DNA of 6,895 bases, from the NCBI GenBank assembly GCA_009839585.1, contig VXPI01000130.1, positions 1-6,895 on the forward strand, read 5' to 3'. The notes beneath the pieces were generated by a model. It saw nothing but the letters and a program-made list of their open reading frames with translations, had not been told where the DNA came from and did not search any database. The position numbers and the translations under genes were made by a program. Shown in pieces: positions 1 to 6,895 of the stretch (positions are counted from its first letter, which is position 1; every line of letters starts with the position of its first letter). This DNA comes from Gammaproteobacteria bacterium. Its GTDB lineage: Bacteria; Pseudomonadota; Gammaproteobacteria; Arenicellales; Poriferihabitantaceae.

Positions 1-57
1 ATCATGTTTTGGCCTTGAGACCGGTTTCGTCTGCGTAGGGTTCTGCTCATTTGCCAT
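1..57 (-). CDS. 5' end of an unidentified minus-strand gene (partial)
   Basis: A strong Shine-Dalgarno sequence, GGAGGG (minus strand, 63-58), is followed by two candidate ATG codons in different frames. The ATG at 57 directly abuts the GGAGGG and opens a frame of 19 codons to the window edge, beginning MANEQNPTQTK, hydrophilic and with ordinary codons. The ATG at 50 has the ideal 7-base spacing and begins MSRTLRRRNRSQ, very arginine-rich with several rare Arg codons. Codon use favours 57 and ribosome-site spacing favours 50; I cannot decide. Both frames stay open to the edge. Too little of the protein is present to identify it or assign a function. The gene is read leftwards, the same direction as the restriction-modification operon, but about 500 bases separate it from the HTH gene. 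Confidence 0.45.
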   Translation of the reverse strand, partial: MANEQNPTQTKPVSRPKHD

Positions 58-63
58 CCCTCC
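58..63 (-). promoter_or_regulatory. Shine-Dalgarno GGAGGG for the left-edge gene
   Basis: A six-base purine match to the 16S rRNA tail on the minus strand. It lies 7 bases before the ATG at 50 and 0 bases before the ATG at 57. It is the best ribosome-binding sequence in the left 500 bases and the main reason to believe that a real gene starts here. Confidence 0.5.
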
Positions 64-179
64 AAAATATCAAGCAAACCTCAGGATAACAGTCGGGTTA
101 GTGTACCGTAATGTTGGGTTATTCCACGGTCAGGTGAAAATTTCCATCTACTGATTTTCAGTCTATTACAGACTGGCAC

Positions 180-192
180 CATGTCATATAAA
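180..192. repeat. 13-bp direct repeat, left copy
   Basis: CATGTCATATAAA occurs here and again, in the same orientation, at 2839-2851. The two copies bracket the endonuclease, methyltransferase and HTH genes but not the ATPase. The match does not extend on either side. A rough chance estimate for one exact 13-base match on the same strand in a window this size is a few tenths, so the repeat alone does not prove an insertion. Confidence 0.35.
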
Positions 193-519
193 ACACAATC
201 TCTGCTCACTGATATTGCATTGCTTCATGATAATGGATTCTGAAACGTTATGTCGTGGCGCTGGAACAGTCGGAATGGAGGAGATTTCCTGATTACGCAC
301 AAAGGTTCGCATTCGTCGCAAAAAGTGGATAGTGCACTGATTATCCTGCCTCAATTGCGATGAGGGCCCGTCCCGCGAGCAGCGAAAATCCGGCGAAACT
401 GTTTCAGGGATGTTGCAGACTTATTGGCACAAGATTGACCGGGTCAAGCGGCCTGCTTATCTGTGCAAGGCCGACAGACAGTTCAAAGCAGTCTTGTGGC
501 ACTGAACTGCCCTGAGTCG

Positions 520-551
520 CCAGAGGGTATCACAATGGCCCATACCAGAGG
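520..551. other. Small dyad with flanking repeats after the HTH gene
   Basis: The heptamer CCAGAGG occurs at 520-526 and 545-551. Between them GGTAT (526-530) pairs with ATACC (542-546) around an 11-base loop. This lies just beyond the stop codon of the minus-strand HTH gene, where a terminator would be expected. The stem is only 5 bp and no T-run follows on the minus strand, so it is a poor intrinsic terminator. Confidence 0.2.
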
Positions 552-557
552 AAACGA

Positions 558-950
558 TTAGAGCACTCCGTCTAACCCCCTTTGCTCGACCAGGTTAAGA
601 ATCTTGAGTGACGGTCCGCTCGGACGCTTGTCACCAACTTCCCATTTTTGCACGGTCGGCACGCTCGTGTTCAGCACTGCTGCAAACACTGCCTGACTTA
701 CATGTGCCTCCTCGCGAAGGCGCTTGATATTCTCTGGCGGCATTTCATGCACATCCAGATGACATAGCGCGTCAAATTCCCGCATGCGACGCTTGTCTAT
801 CAGGCCCGCACCATGAAGGCCTGAAGCCGTCTCGTGAACTTCCTGCAATATTCTGCTGTTTTTATGTTTGTCGTCATTGCATTTCTCCGAAAATAGTTCA
901 GTCTCAATGGCCTGATTAACCTTCGGATCAAGTTTGCGACTATAGTACAT
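558..950 (-). CDS. XRE-family HTH protein, antitoxin-like, third gene of the R-M operon
   Basis: A 130-residue DNA-binding protein read from ATG 950, two bases after the methyltransferase stop; a GTG at 956 overlapping that stop would add two residues. The C-terminal half carries a Cro/C1-type helix-turn-helix, with LREEAHVSQAVFAAVLNTSV, then a recognition-helix region TVQKWEVGDKRPSGPSLKIL. The middle, around ASGLHGAGLIDKRRMREFDAL, is typical of the HigA/RelB-like antitoxin and regulator family that normally follows a RelE/HigB-type toxin gene. Here the gene upstream is a methyltransferase and no toxin is visible on either side, so it is an orphan by context. It could act as a controller-like repressor of the restriction-modification operon, or be a stranded antitoxin. 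The HTH call is firm; the role is inference. It is larger than typical C proteins of R-M systems. Confidence 0.85.
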   Translation of the reverse strand: MYYSRKLDPKVNQAIETELFSEKCNDDKHKNSRILQEVHETASGLHGAGLIDKRRMREFDALCHLDVHEMPPENIKRLREEAHVSQAVFAAVLNTSVPTVQKWEVGDKRPSGPSLKILNLVEQRGLDGVL

Positions 951-952
951 AT

Positions 953-2116
<1,164 letters not shown>

Positions 2117-2228
2117 CTATTCGATTGAGGTTACCGGCATCATGCGATATTAGTACCTTTCTTCCGTCAGGCGCATCTACAAAAAACGCACTGGTTGCAA
2201 AATTTGATCCCTGAAGGAAGACAACGTA

Positions 2229-2245
2229 GGGAAAATGTTGCTCGT
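2229..2245 (-). other. Second frameshift site in the endonuclease gene
   Basis: The frame reading EFRNLMRTS must shift here to continue into FPYVVFLQGSNF. One missing base fixes it. The change can sit in the AAAA run on the plus strand (2232-2235; TTTT on the gene strand) or in the adjoining CCC run, giving RTSNIFPYVV, or just before it, giving an HFPYVV reading as in EcoRI. Uncorrected, the frame runs on to an in-frame TAG a short way downstream. Confidence 0.75.
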
Positions 2246-2603
2246 CCGCATCAGGTTCCTGAATTCCTGAATATTCTTATGCACCCTCTCAATGGCATTT
2301 CCAGCTACCATCAAATCCTGATCCTTCTTCTTACCCTGTTTTATCCCGGCCTTGATTTTCTCGACATCGTTTCCTTGGTGCTTGGACTCGCTCACCAGAA
2401 CAATCCTGTATTTCCCGGTACTGTCGAGAACTTCAATTATTCCTCCGTCCGGCTTGATACCGGAATTCTGAACGAAAAGAACTTTCCCAAGATCCGAATC
2501 GATTTCCCGCAAATGCTGATTAATCTCCTGCTTTGGTATTTCATTACGATGACGAAATGACAATGACGGATTGTCGTTTTGCAGGGAATCAAAAATAAAT
2601 TCA

Positions 2604-2614
2604 TCACATTTCGG
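2604..2614 (-). other. First frameshift site in the endonuclease gene
   Basis: The N-terminal frame ends its resemblance to EcoRI at RRHDLSIR and the downstream frame resumes at KCDEFIFDSLQNDNPSLSFR. Adding one A to the AAA run on the gene strand (TTT at 2609-2611 on the plus strand) joins them. This leaves 20 residues between HDL and SFR, exactly the number in EcoRI. Confidence 0.75.
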
Positions 2615-2745
2615 ATAGAAAGGTCATGCCGCCTAGCTTCTTTTCCAAATATACCGACAGGCCCGCCAGCCAATTCATGTTGAATTCCCAGACGGGTAGA
2701 CTGTCCCTTGCTTCTCGTCGGTGTATCAGAATCTTTCTGCCCCAT

Positions 2746-2900
2746 CTTGCACAATTCGATATTTCTATCGTTGCAACATACAACAAAGTTTGCTCTCCAT
2801 AACCCTACATGATCAACGTGATTCGTCAGGGATAGTATCATGTCATATAAATCTGCAACTTCGCTCCTGCTCTTTTTTGGCCCATGCGTAGCTTTCGGGA
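2746..2900. other. Spacer between ATPase and endonuclease genes
   Basis: About 155 bases between the ATPase stop and the endonuclease start. The endonuclease frame is open upstream to an ATG at 2841, but the extra 32 residues are cysteine-rich, have no counterpart in EcoRI, and are probably not translated. The spacer is AT-rich and is the natural place for the promoter of the restriction-modification operon. I could not find a convincing -35/-10 pair at standard spacing. It also holds the right copy of the 13-bp direct repeat. Confidence 0.4.
2839..2851. repeat. 13-bp direct repeat, right copy
   Basis: CATGTCATATAAA, identical and in the same orientation as the copy at 180-192. It lies between the ATPase stop and the endonuclease start, so that the two copies enclose the three-gene restriction-modification block. 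Confidence 0.35.
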
Positions 2901-4118
2901 CTATCTTTCGACTCTTCCCATTGCCTGCCTACTGACATATTGCATCAGGCTTGGAATGCCCGGCTCATAACAGAGCAGGGGGTCTTCTCCCTCGGCTTTA
3001 CTTGGTATAGAAATCTCCCAGATATACCCAATATGAGATAGCTTGCGAATATTATCCAGGATCAATTCATTTGTGGGAGATTCCCCCTCATCCTGCAAGG
3101 CTTTTCCAACTAGGCTTTCGATTTCTACACCAGGAATATATTTCCCGTCTGTTTCACTGAAGGCCTGTCCTATGCGAATCGCCGTAGACCGCAAATTCAT
3201 TTCCCACAATTCAGCATAGCGATTCTTATACATTGCACTACATTTGGCTATTGCTTTTTCTTGAACCTCTCTGACGGTATCCATTGTCACTTCGGATGCC
3301 CCGGTCTTATACAGTCTTTTGGCAATGCAGTCCCCCCATACCTGTATGAAGTAGGGGTAGAGGTGAGCGCGGCTTGACACTTCGGTTGCAGCCTCATGGT
3401 CAAAAGCAACCCCATGCTGTTTCAGCGGCAGTGCCAGGGCATCGTGCGCTTCTTCGCTCGAAAGACGTCCCAATGGGAATATTGCGCTTCGACTCCAGAA
3501 AGTGGCATTGGCCTTGCACAATTCTGCCTCAAGATTCGGCGTACCGGCCAGCACAAGTAAAAACGGGCAGTCCTCTCCTCGGATGTCCTGACTGACATTT
3601 AATAAAACCTTGCCAATACCCGGGTTCAGCGTATGAGCTTCATCCATGATCATGATAAATGGCTTCTTCTTGCACTTCTTCCTTAATACGGCTTTAAGAG
3701 CAAGCATTTCTTTTGGCCGACTCAGGCTTGCTTGTGCCGGGGCTACACCGATGTTGGCTGAAGCCGATAGATTGTCAAACAAAGGCCTGATAAATTTTTG
3801 GGTTCTTTTCAACAAGCCCGGATCATTGCTATCAATCAGTTCGATCAGTTGGCCTGTGCTTTCAAATTCCGAGGGTGTAACCCACAGAGTCTCCAGCCTG
3901 TCGTCGATCTTCTTTTGCAAATAGCGCAGCATCGCGGTCTTGCCATTACCACGAGGCCCGTAGACAATCATGTCACTGACTATCTTCTGTCCCTCAACAA
4001 GGTTTTCCACCTGGTCGTTGAAGTAGGCCTGCTCTTCCAGACGCCCTGCCAAATACGGAGGTTCTGCCCCTGTTCCAGGACGAAATAAACTCTTCAGTTT
4101 TGCCCTGGATTCAGCCAT
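2901..4118 (-). CDS. AAA-type ATPase (AAA_16/Orc1-Cdc6-like fold), role unknown
   Basis: A 405-residue cytoplasmic P-loop ATPase. Walker A is GPRGNGKT at residues 54-61, Walker B is FIMIMDEAH with the Asp-Glu pair at 159-160, a sensor-1-like stretch LLVLAGTPNL is at 187-196, and a possible arginine finger lies in FWSRSAIFPLGRL around 210. YPYFIQVWGD at 254-263 begins the alpha-helical lid, and the C-terminal 150 residues probably hold a winged-helix DNA-binding region (inference). The N-terminal signature PGTGAEPPYLAGR recurs in the gene starting at 6743. ATG 4118 is chosen because an in-frame stop lies just upstream. AAAGGA abuts it with no spacer, which is unusually tight. The gene runs in the same direction as the restriction-modification genes 155 bases downstream. 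Whether it works with them is unknown; ATPases of this family also occur alone. Confidence 0.88.
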   Translation of the reverse strand: MAESRAKLKSLFRPGTGAEPPYLAGRLEEQAYFNDQVENLVEGQKIVSDMIVYGPRGNGKTAMLRYLQKKIDDRLETLWVTPSEFESTGQLIELIDSNDPGLLKRTQKFIRPLFDNLSASANIGVAPAQASLSRPKEMLALKAVLRKKCKKKPFIMIMDEAHTLNPGIGKVLLNVSQDIRGEDCPFLLVLAGTPNLEAELCKANATFWSRSAIFPLGRLSSEEAHDALALPLKQHGVAFDHEAATEVSSRAHLYPYFIQVWGDCIAKRLYKTGASEVTMDTVREVQEKAIAKCSAMYKNRYAELWEMNLRSTAIRIGQAFSETDGKYIPGVEIESLVGKALQDEGESPTNELILDNIRKLSHIGYIWEISIPSKAEGEDPLLCYEPGIPSLMQYVSRQAMGRVER

Positions 4119-4157
4119 TCCTTTCAGAAATTTTTGTCAGGCCTGTTTTCTTCGCAC

Positions 4158-4331
4158 TCAAGCATTATTGACCCACTCAACTATATCCTCAATTAGCAAA
4201 TGGAACACGTCTGCATTAGGGCCAAAGCCTTATTCGCCAAGAATTTCAATTCCAAATCTGAAATCATCCATTGGATGGGACGTCATACCTTTCAAAAACC
4301 ACGTTATGCAAGGCTTTGGATGCATTTTCAT
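4158..4331 (-). pseudogene. Possible small gene remnant with one internal stop
   Basis: From ATG 4331 (or 4325) the minus strand reads 33 residues, including FLKGMTSHPMDDFRFGIEIL, to a TAA at 4232-4230. The same frame then continues for 23 residues, GFGPNADVFHLLIEDIVEWV and a few more, to a TGA at 4160-4158, about 40 bases before the ATPase start. Both halves have natural protein composition and no gap is needed to join them, which suggests a gene of about 57 residues broken by one nonsense change. There is no Shine-Dalgarno site before either ATG, and I recognise no family. The first half alone could also be a real 33-residue peptide, or all of it may be chance. Confidence 0.25.
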
Positions 4332-4358
4332 GTTTTCTGTTTGTGGGTTGGGATTGTA

Positions 4359-4368
4359 GTAATATTAC
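4359..4368. promoter_or_regulatory. AT-rich 10-bp palindrome, possible operator
   Basis: GTAATATTAC is a perfect palindrome in the divergent intergenic region, between the small minus-strand remnant and the cupin gene. Its position would suit an operator or promoter element, but a 10-bp palindrome in AT-rich DNA is not rare and no second copy was found in the window. Confidence 0.2.
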
Positions 4369-4539
4369 ACTATTTTCAAGTTCGGCGGAAAGCTGTGTCC
4401 CGACCCATCATATTGAGACAGTATGGATGAAGCGTAGCCCTGAATTCTTTGATTCATTGGTTCACGTACAAAAAAGAGCCTGTATATTTGTAATAGAATT
4501 GTGTCCTGCAAGCATGACTGTGGATATCGACCTTCACTT

Positions 4540-4544
4540 GAGGA
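4540..4544 (+). promoter_or_regulatory. Shine-Dalgarno GAGGA for the cupin gene
   Basis: GAGGA lies 7 bases before ATG 4552. It selects this start over the earlier in-frame GTG at 4501. Confidence 0.6.
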
Positions 4545-4551
4545 TATTTCA

Positions 4552-4914
4552 ATGCCTGTATCTCCCAGCAAATCACCGGTCCGCATGATGCGTTTTGCCG
4601 ACCTTGAGTTTGCCCCCAGATTCGAACACGGGGAAACGGCGCAAGTTGCCGAACTCTGCGGGACGGGTGACGCTACTCAACTGGGAACCGGCTGGGCGAG
4701 GCTCTCAAAAGCCCGCATCCCCTGGACAACTCGCTACGATGAGGTGGTGACTGTCTATCAAGGGCAACTCCAGTTGCACACGGATGGAAAAATTCATCAT
4801 CTCGGTGAGCTGGACAGTATCTGGCTACCTGCTGGAACGGAACTGGTGTACGAGGCAGAACACGCCTTGATTCAATATGCGATCCATCCCGCGAACTGGG
4901 CCTCAGACTCGTGA
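4552..4914 (+). CDS. EutQ-like cupin-domain protein
   Basis: A 120-residue small beta-barrel (RmlC-like cupin) protein. The stretch PWTTRYDEVVTVYQGQLQLH at 58-77, then the turn GELDSIWLPAGTELVYEAE at 85-103, is the typical two-motif pattern of the cupin domain shared with the C-terminal part of ethanolamine-utilisation protein EutQ. The usual HxH metal ligands of classical cupins are not obvious, as in other EutQ-like proteins, so enzyme activity is uncertain. GAGGA at 4540-4544, 7 bases upstream, sets the start; the frame is open further back to a GTG at 4501 without a ribosome site. It lies 4 bases before the FAD oxidoreductase gene and is probably co-transcribed with it. A role in the same amine or amino-acid pathway is inferred from this pairing. 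No other eut genes are present. Confidence 0.88.
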   Translation: MPVSPSKSPVRMMRFADLEFAPRFEHGETAQVAELCGTGDATQLGTGWARLSKARIPWTTRYDEVVTVYQGQLQLHTDGKIHHLGELDSIWLPAGTELVYEAEHALIQYAIHPANWASDS

Positions 4915-4918
4915 TGTG

Positions 4919-6238
4919 ATGAAACCGGTCTCGCATTTACCCGTCAATGACTCCACCAATGGCTGGAGCCGAATCCTGCCACCCCGGTCTCCAAAGCCGC
5001 CCCTGAAATCCGATATGCGTGTCCATACCGTTGTGGTGGGCGCAGGATATGCCGGTCTGGCTGCGGCCCGGCGCATGGCCGAGAACCGGCCGAATGAGAC
5101 AGTCATGCTACTGGAAGCGCATGAAGCCGGAGAGAATGCATCGGGCAGAAATTCCGGATTTGCCATTGATCTTCCGCATGTGATCTCAAGCAGCATGAAC
5201 GAGCTGGAAGGTGCCCACCGTCACATGAAGCTGTCGAGAACCGCTATCGCCTATCACGAGAAGCAGATTGCCAAACACAGGATCCAGTGCGATTGGAAGC
5301 AGAGTGGTAAATACCAGACGGCCGTCACCGATTACGGAGTCAGGAAATACCTTGAGCCATTTATGCAGGAACTCGAACAATTGCAGGAACCATACACCTA
5401 CGTTGATGGTCCGGAACTCTCTGATACCCTGGGTACCAGTCATTTCAGCGGGGCAGTGTATACCCCCGGCTGCCGCTTGCTGAATCCTGCAGCCCTGGTC
5501 AGGGGTCTTGCCGACACCTTGCCCGAAAATGCCGTCTTGCATGAGCATACTCCGGTGATCGGGATTGACTGTTCGAATTCCATTCACCTGAAAACCCCGT
5601 CCGGCAGTGTGCAAGCCAACCGGTTGATCATCAGTGTGAATGCATTTGCCCGGTATTTTGGCTTCTATACGAGACACATACTGCCATTTGCCGCCAACGC
5701 CTCGCTCTCGAGAAGGCTGACCGCTGACGAACAGGCATCCCTCGGCTGCAAGGAACCCTGGGGCGTTACCCCGGCCAATGCGTTTGCGTCGATTACCATG
5801 CGCTATACCGAAGACCACCGCATTCTGGTTCGGCAGAACATTTATTTCAACCGCCAGATGCGTGAATCTAGAGACTACCAGAACCGGGTCGCCAGACTCC
5901 ATAAGCGCCTGTTTGACGAGCGATTCCCGATGTTGCCCGATGTCAGTATGGAATACACCTGGACAGGCTATCTCGCGCTCTCACAAAACGGGGCACCGGG
6001 TTTCGGCCGGATTGCAGAAAATGTCTATTCCTGCGTCTGTCAGAATGCAATCGGCGTAACCAAGGGCACAATCAGCGGTATGCTGGCAGCCGACATGGCC
6101 TGCGGTGAAGACAATGAACTGATCGGAGATATGCAGAAGCTGGGCAAGCCAAATCCGCTACCTCCCGTCCCCTTTCTGGATATCGGGGTGCGCGCCAAAC
6201 TACTATGGGAAATGTGGAACGCACGCAAGGAAGTCTGA
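4919..6238 (+). CDS. FAD-dependent oxidoreductase, DadA/PuuB-like (DAO family)
   Basis: A 439-residue flavoprotein expected to oxidise an amino acid or amine (family-level inference; substrate unknown). The FAD-binding Rossmann motif is VVVGAGYAGLAAARRMAE at 38-55, followed by the ribose-binding acid in VMLLEAHEAGENASGRNSGF at 62-81. The C-terminal FAD contact region reads GAPGFGRIAENVYSCVCQNA and then GVTKGTISGMLAAD. The leader NGWSRILPPR before the Rossmann fold is typical of the gamma-glutamylputrescine-oxidase-like group. There is no signal peptide. ATG 4919 is 4 bases after the cupin stop with no ribosome site of its own, which suggests translational coupling; an earlier in-frame ATG at 4877 lies inside the cupin gene and would add 14 residues. 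The gene appears more GC-rich than the restriction-modification block. No damage is visible. Confidence 0.9.
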   Translation: MKPVSHLPVNDSTNGWSRILPPRSPKPPLKSDMRVHTVVVGAGYAGLAAARRMAENRPNETVMLLEAHEAGENASGRNSGFAIDLPHVISSSMNELEGAHRHMKLSRTAIAYHEKQIAKHRIQCDWKQSGKYQTAVTDYGVRKYLEPFMQELEQLQEPYTYVDGPELSDTLGTSHFSGAVYTPGCRLLNPAALVRGLADTLPENAVLHEHTPVIGIDCSNSIHLKTPSGSVQANRLIISVNAFARYFGFYTRHILPFAANASLSRRLTADEQASLGCKEPWGVTPANAFASITMRYTEDHRILVRQNIYFNRQMRESRDYQNRVARLHKRLFDERFPMLPDVSMEYTWTGYLALSQNGAPGFGRIAENVYSCVCQNAIGVTKGTISGMLAADMACGEDNELIGDMQKLGKPNPLPPVPFLDIGVRAKLLWEMWNARKEV

Positions 6239-6254
6239 TGTGTCAGACTTTTAT
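6231..6254 (+). terminator. Intrinsic terminator overlapping the oxidoreductase stop codon
   Basis: AAGTCTGA (6231-6238) pairs perfectly with TCAGACTT (6243-6250) around the 4-base loop TGTG. The right arm runs into a T-rich tail, TTTTAT. The TGA stop codon (6236-6238) forms the loop-proximal end of the left arm. The stem is only moderately GC-rich, so termination may be partial. It marks the end of the cupin-oxidoreductase operon. Confidence 0.6.
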
Positions 6255-6742
6255 CGGTGTCGTAGACAGATAGACCGGCACCCATGATCGTCGACTTCCC
6301 TGACCCACAAGCCATGGCTGAAAAGGCATTTGAACCGACTGTAACAAGCGTTTTATTAAGCTGGAATACTGCATACAGGATCTGTATCCCCATCTCATGA
6401 CAGCGAAAAATCATCTTCCGGAATGTTGCGCTATACTAGGCATCCTGAACACACACGATTTTTAATCTTGAGTCATATTTTCATTTTCAACTTGTCGAGA
6501 ACTGTATCTCCAGAACGGGGTTTCCGATTGCGGAATCCAGCTGACAGCAGGCTTTTTCATTGGCTCCTGCGTGTTATCGGTGCAGCATCTGCGATAGGCA
6601 TCTGGACATGATTCAATGATGCACCTTGACAACAATGCAACAGGCCCGCGATCCGAAGCGCATAAGTTCACATACATAGTCGGTTTCAGGCCTGCCCCGC
6701 CGGTATTTCTTCAACATTACTGTCAGTACTGAAATAAATGAG
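6239..6742. other. Gene-free stretch before the second ATPase
   Basis: About 500 bases after the oxidoreductase. A plus-strand open frame at 6423-6611 and minus-strand frames here have no convincing ribosome site and no recognisable motif. Short structures seen are the terminator hairpin at its left end, a 15-bp dyad at 6373-6387 and an imperfect hairpin at 6519-6538 (8-bp arms with one mismatch, 4-base loop). A TATACT hexamer at 6432-6437 and a TTGACA at 6626-6631 lack partners at standard spacing. No tRNA or other RNA gene is recognisable. Confidence 0.4.
6373..6387. promoter_or_regulatory. Perfect 15-bp dyad, possible operator
   Basis: ATACAG-GAT-CTGTAT, two perfect 6-bp arms with a 3-base spacer. 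It lies about 370 bases upstream of the second ATPase start and 135 bases downstream of the oxidoreductase. The arms have the wrong spacing and order for a LexA box (CTGT-N8-ACAG). No second copy was seen. Confidence 0.25.
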
Positions 6743-6895
6743 ATGCTTGACGGACAAAAGAATGATCTGCTAACGCTTTTTACTCCCGGTGATGGCGGCG
6801 AAATTCCACCATATCTGGCCGGACGCGAAAAAGAGAAACAGTTTTTCCAGCTGGCGATCTACACCCTGATGGAAAGGCATCGGGGGCACCAGAAC
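6743..6895 (+). CDS. AAA-type ATPase, paralogue of the 4118-2901 gene (partial, 3' end missing)
   Basis: The first 51 codons of a gene running off the right edge. The start MLDGQKNDLLTLFTPGDG continues to EIPPYLAGREKEKQFF. This lines up with the first ATPase, which reads LKSLFRPGTGAEPPYLAGR: both share L-LF-PG-G-E-PPYLAGR at nearly the same distance from the start. In the first ATPase the Walker A motif begins about 28 residues beyond this signature, so here it would fall just past the window edge. ATG 6743 is the first in-frame ATG after a TAG at 6677-6679; the ribosome site is weak, and an ATG at 6738 is in another frame. Codons for the shared residues differ between the two genes, so this is not a recent duplicate. 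Confidence 0.7.
   Translation, partial: MLDGQKNDLLTLFTPGDGGEIPPYLAGREKEKQFFQLAIYTLMERHRGHQN

Larger units (their letters stand above)
58..557. other. Gene-free stretch with decayed coding-like fragments
   Basis: About 500 bases with no intact gene on either strand. A perfect 6-bp inverted repeat, CAGTCT / AGACTG with a 5-base loop, lies at 159-175. A second arm pair, CAGTTC / GAACTG, lies at 479-484 and 504-509. Several short plus-strand stretches read like protein: one at about 244-330 includes EQSEWRRFPDYAQRFAF, and another in a different frame at about 408-503 includes QTYWHKIDRVKRPAYLCKAD. Stops and frame changes interrupt them. They may be relics of a dead gene, or chance; I recognise no family. 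No toxin partner for the neighbouring antitoxin-like gene is visible here on either strand. Confidence 0.4.
4119..4551. other. Divergent intergenic region between the ATPase and cupin genes
   Basis: About 430 AT-rich bases separating the minus-strand ATPase from the plus-strand cupin gene; promoters for both directions should lie here. It contains the broken small reading frame at 4158-4331 and a perfect 10-bp palindrome at 4359-4368. Other open frames through it overlap each other and lack ribosome sites. No RNA gene is recognisable. Confidence 0.45.

Noticed and set aside
181..243. A 20-codon plus-strand frame starting ATG TCA TAT
   Set aside because: It has no ribosome site and no recognisable product, and its first bases are simply the direct repeat.
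2604..2786. 60-codon minus-strand frame over the endonuclease N-terminus
   Set aside because: The overlapping frame from 2745 matches EcoRI (GIFGKEARRHDL); this one does not.
4360..4368. TAATATTAC, identical to the nick-site nonanucleotide of geminivirus rolling-circle origins
   Set aside because: There is no Rep gene, no flanking stem-loop beyond the short palindrome and no other viral feature. A nine-base match in AT-rich DNA is expected by chance.
5186..5902. 238-codon minus-strand open frame opposite the oxidoreductase
   Set aside because: The plus-strand reading carries clear FAD-binding motifs over the same bases. The antisense frame has no family features and is a by-product of GC-biased codons.
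6423..6611. 62-codon plus-strand frame after the oxidoreductase operon
   Set aside because: There is no spaced Shine-Dalgarno site and no motif, and the composition looks random. It competes with equally long frames on the other strand.

Overview
The window looks like an accessory stretch of a proteobacterial chromosome; the phylum is inferred from the style of the metabolic genes and from the relatedness to the RsrI system of Rhodobacter, and I cannot name a species. Its left two thirds is a minus-strand defence-type cluster and its right third is a plus-strand metabolic gene pair. The left end holds the first codons of an unidentified minus-strand gene, and the right end holds the first 51 codons of a plus-strand ATPase.

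Minus strand, in order of transcription (right to left): (1) a 405-residue AAA-type ATPase (4118-2901) with clear Walker A and B motifs; (2) an EcoRI/RsrI-family type II restriction endonuclease (2745-1893) that is recognisable over its full length but split over two reading frames by two apparent one-base deletions; (3) an intact beta-class N6-adenine methyltransferase of the M.RsrI kind (1900-953), whose start overlaps the end of the endonuclease gene by 8 bases; (4) a small XRE-type helix-turn-helix protein (950-558) of the kind that normally serves as the antitoxin of a RelE/HigB toxin, here directly behind the methyltransferase with no toxin beside it. Genes 2 to 4 form a GAATTC-specific restriction-modification operon. 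As read, it would methylate GAATTC but not cut it, unless the two indels are sequencing errors.

Plus strand: an EutQ-like cupin (4552-4914) and an FAD-dependent amino-acid/amine oxidoreductase (4919-6238) lie 4 bases apart and probably form an operon, ending in a hairpin terminator that overlaps the last stop codon. After about 500 bases without a convincing gene, a second ATPase begins (6743 to the window end). Its N-terminus shares the PG-G-E-PPYLAGR signature of the first ATPase, so two paralogues stand in opposite orientation around the metabolic pair.

Other structure includes a 13-bp direct repeat (180-192 and 2839-2851) bracketing the restriction-modification/HTH block, six GAATTC sites (three inside the endonuclease gene), a degraded-looking small reading frame upstream of the first ATPase (4331-4158), and coding-like fragments in the gene-free stretch 240-510. 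The R-M system belongs to a known family. The least expected parts are the orphan antitoxin-like third gene, the way the endonuclease is broken, and the duplicated ATPase.
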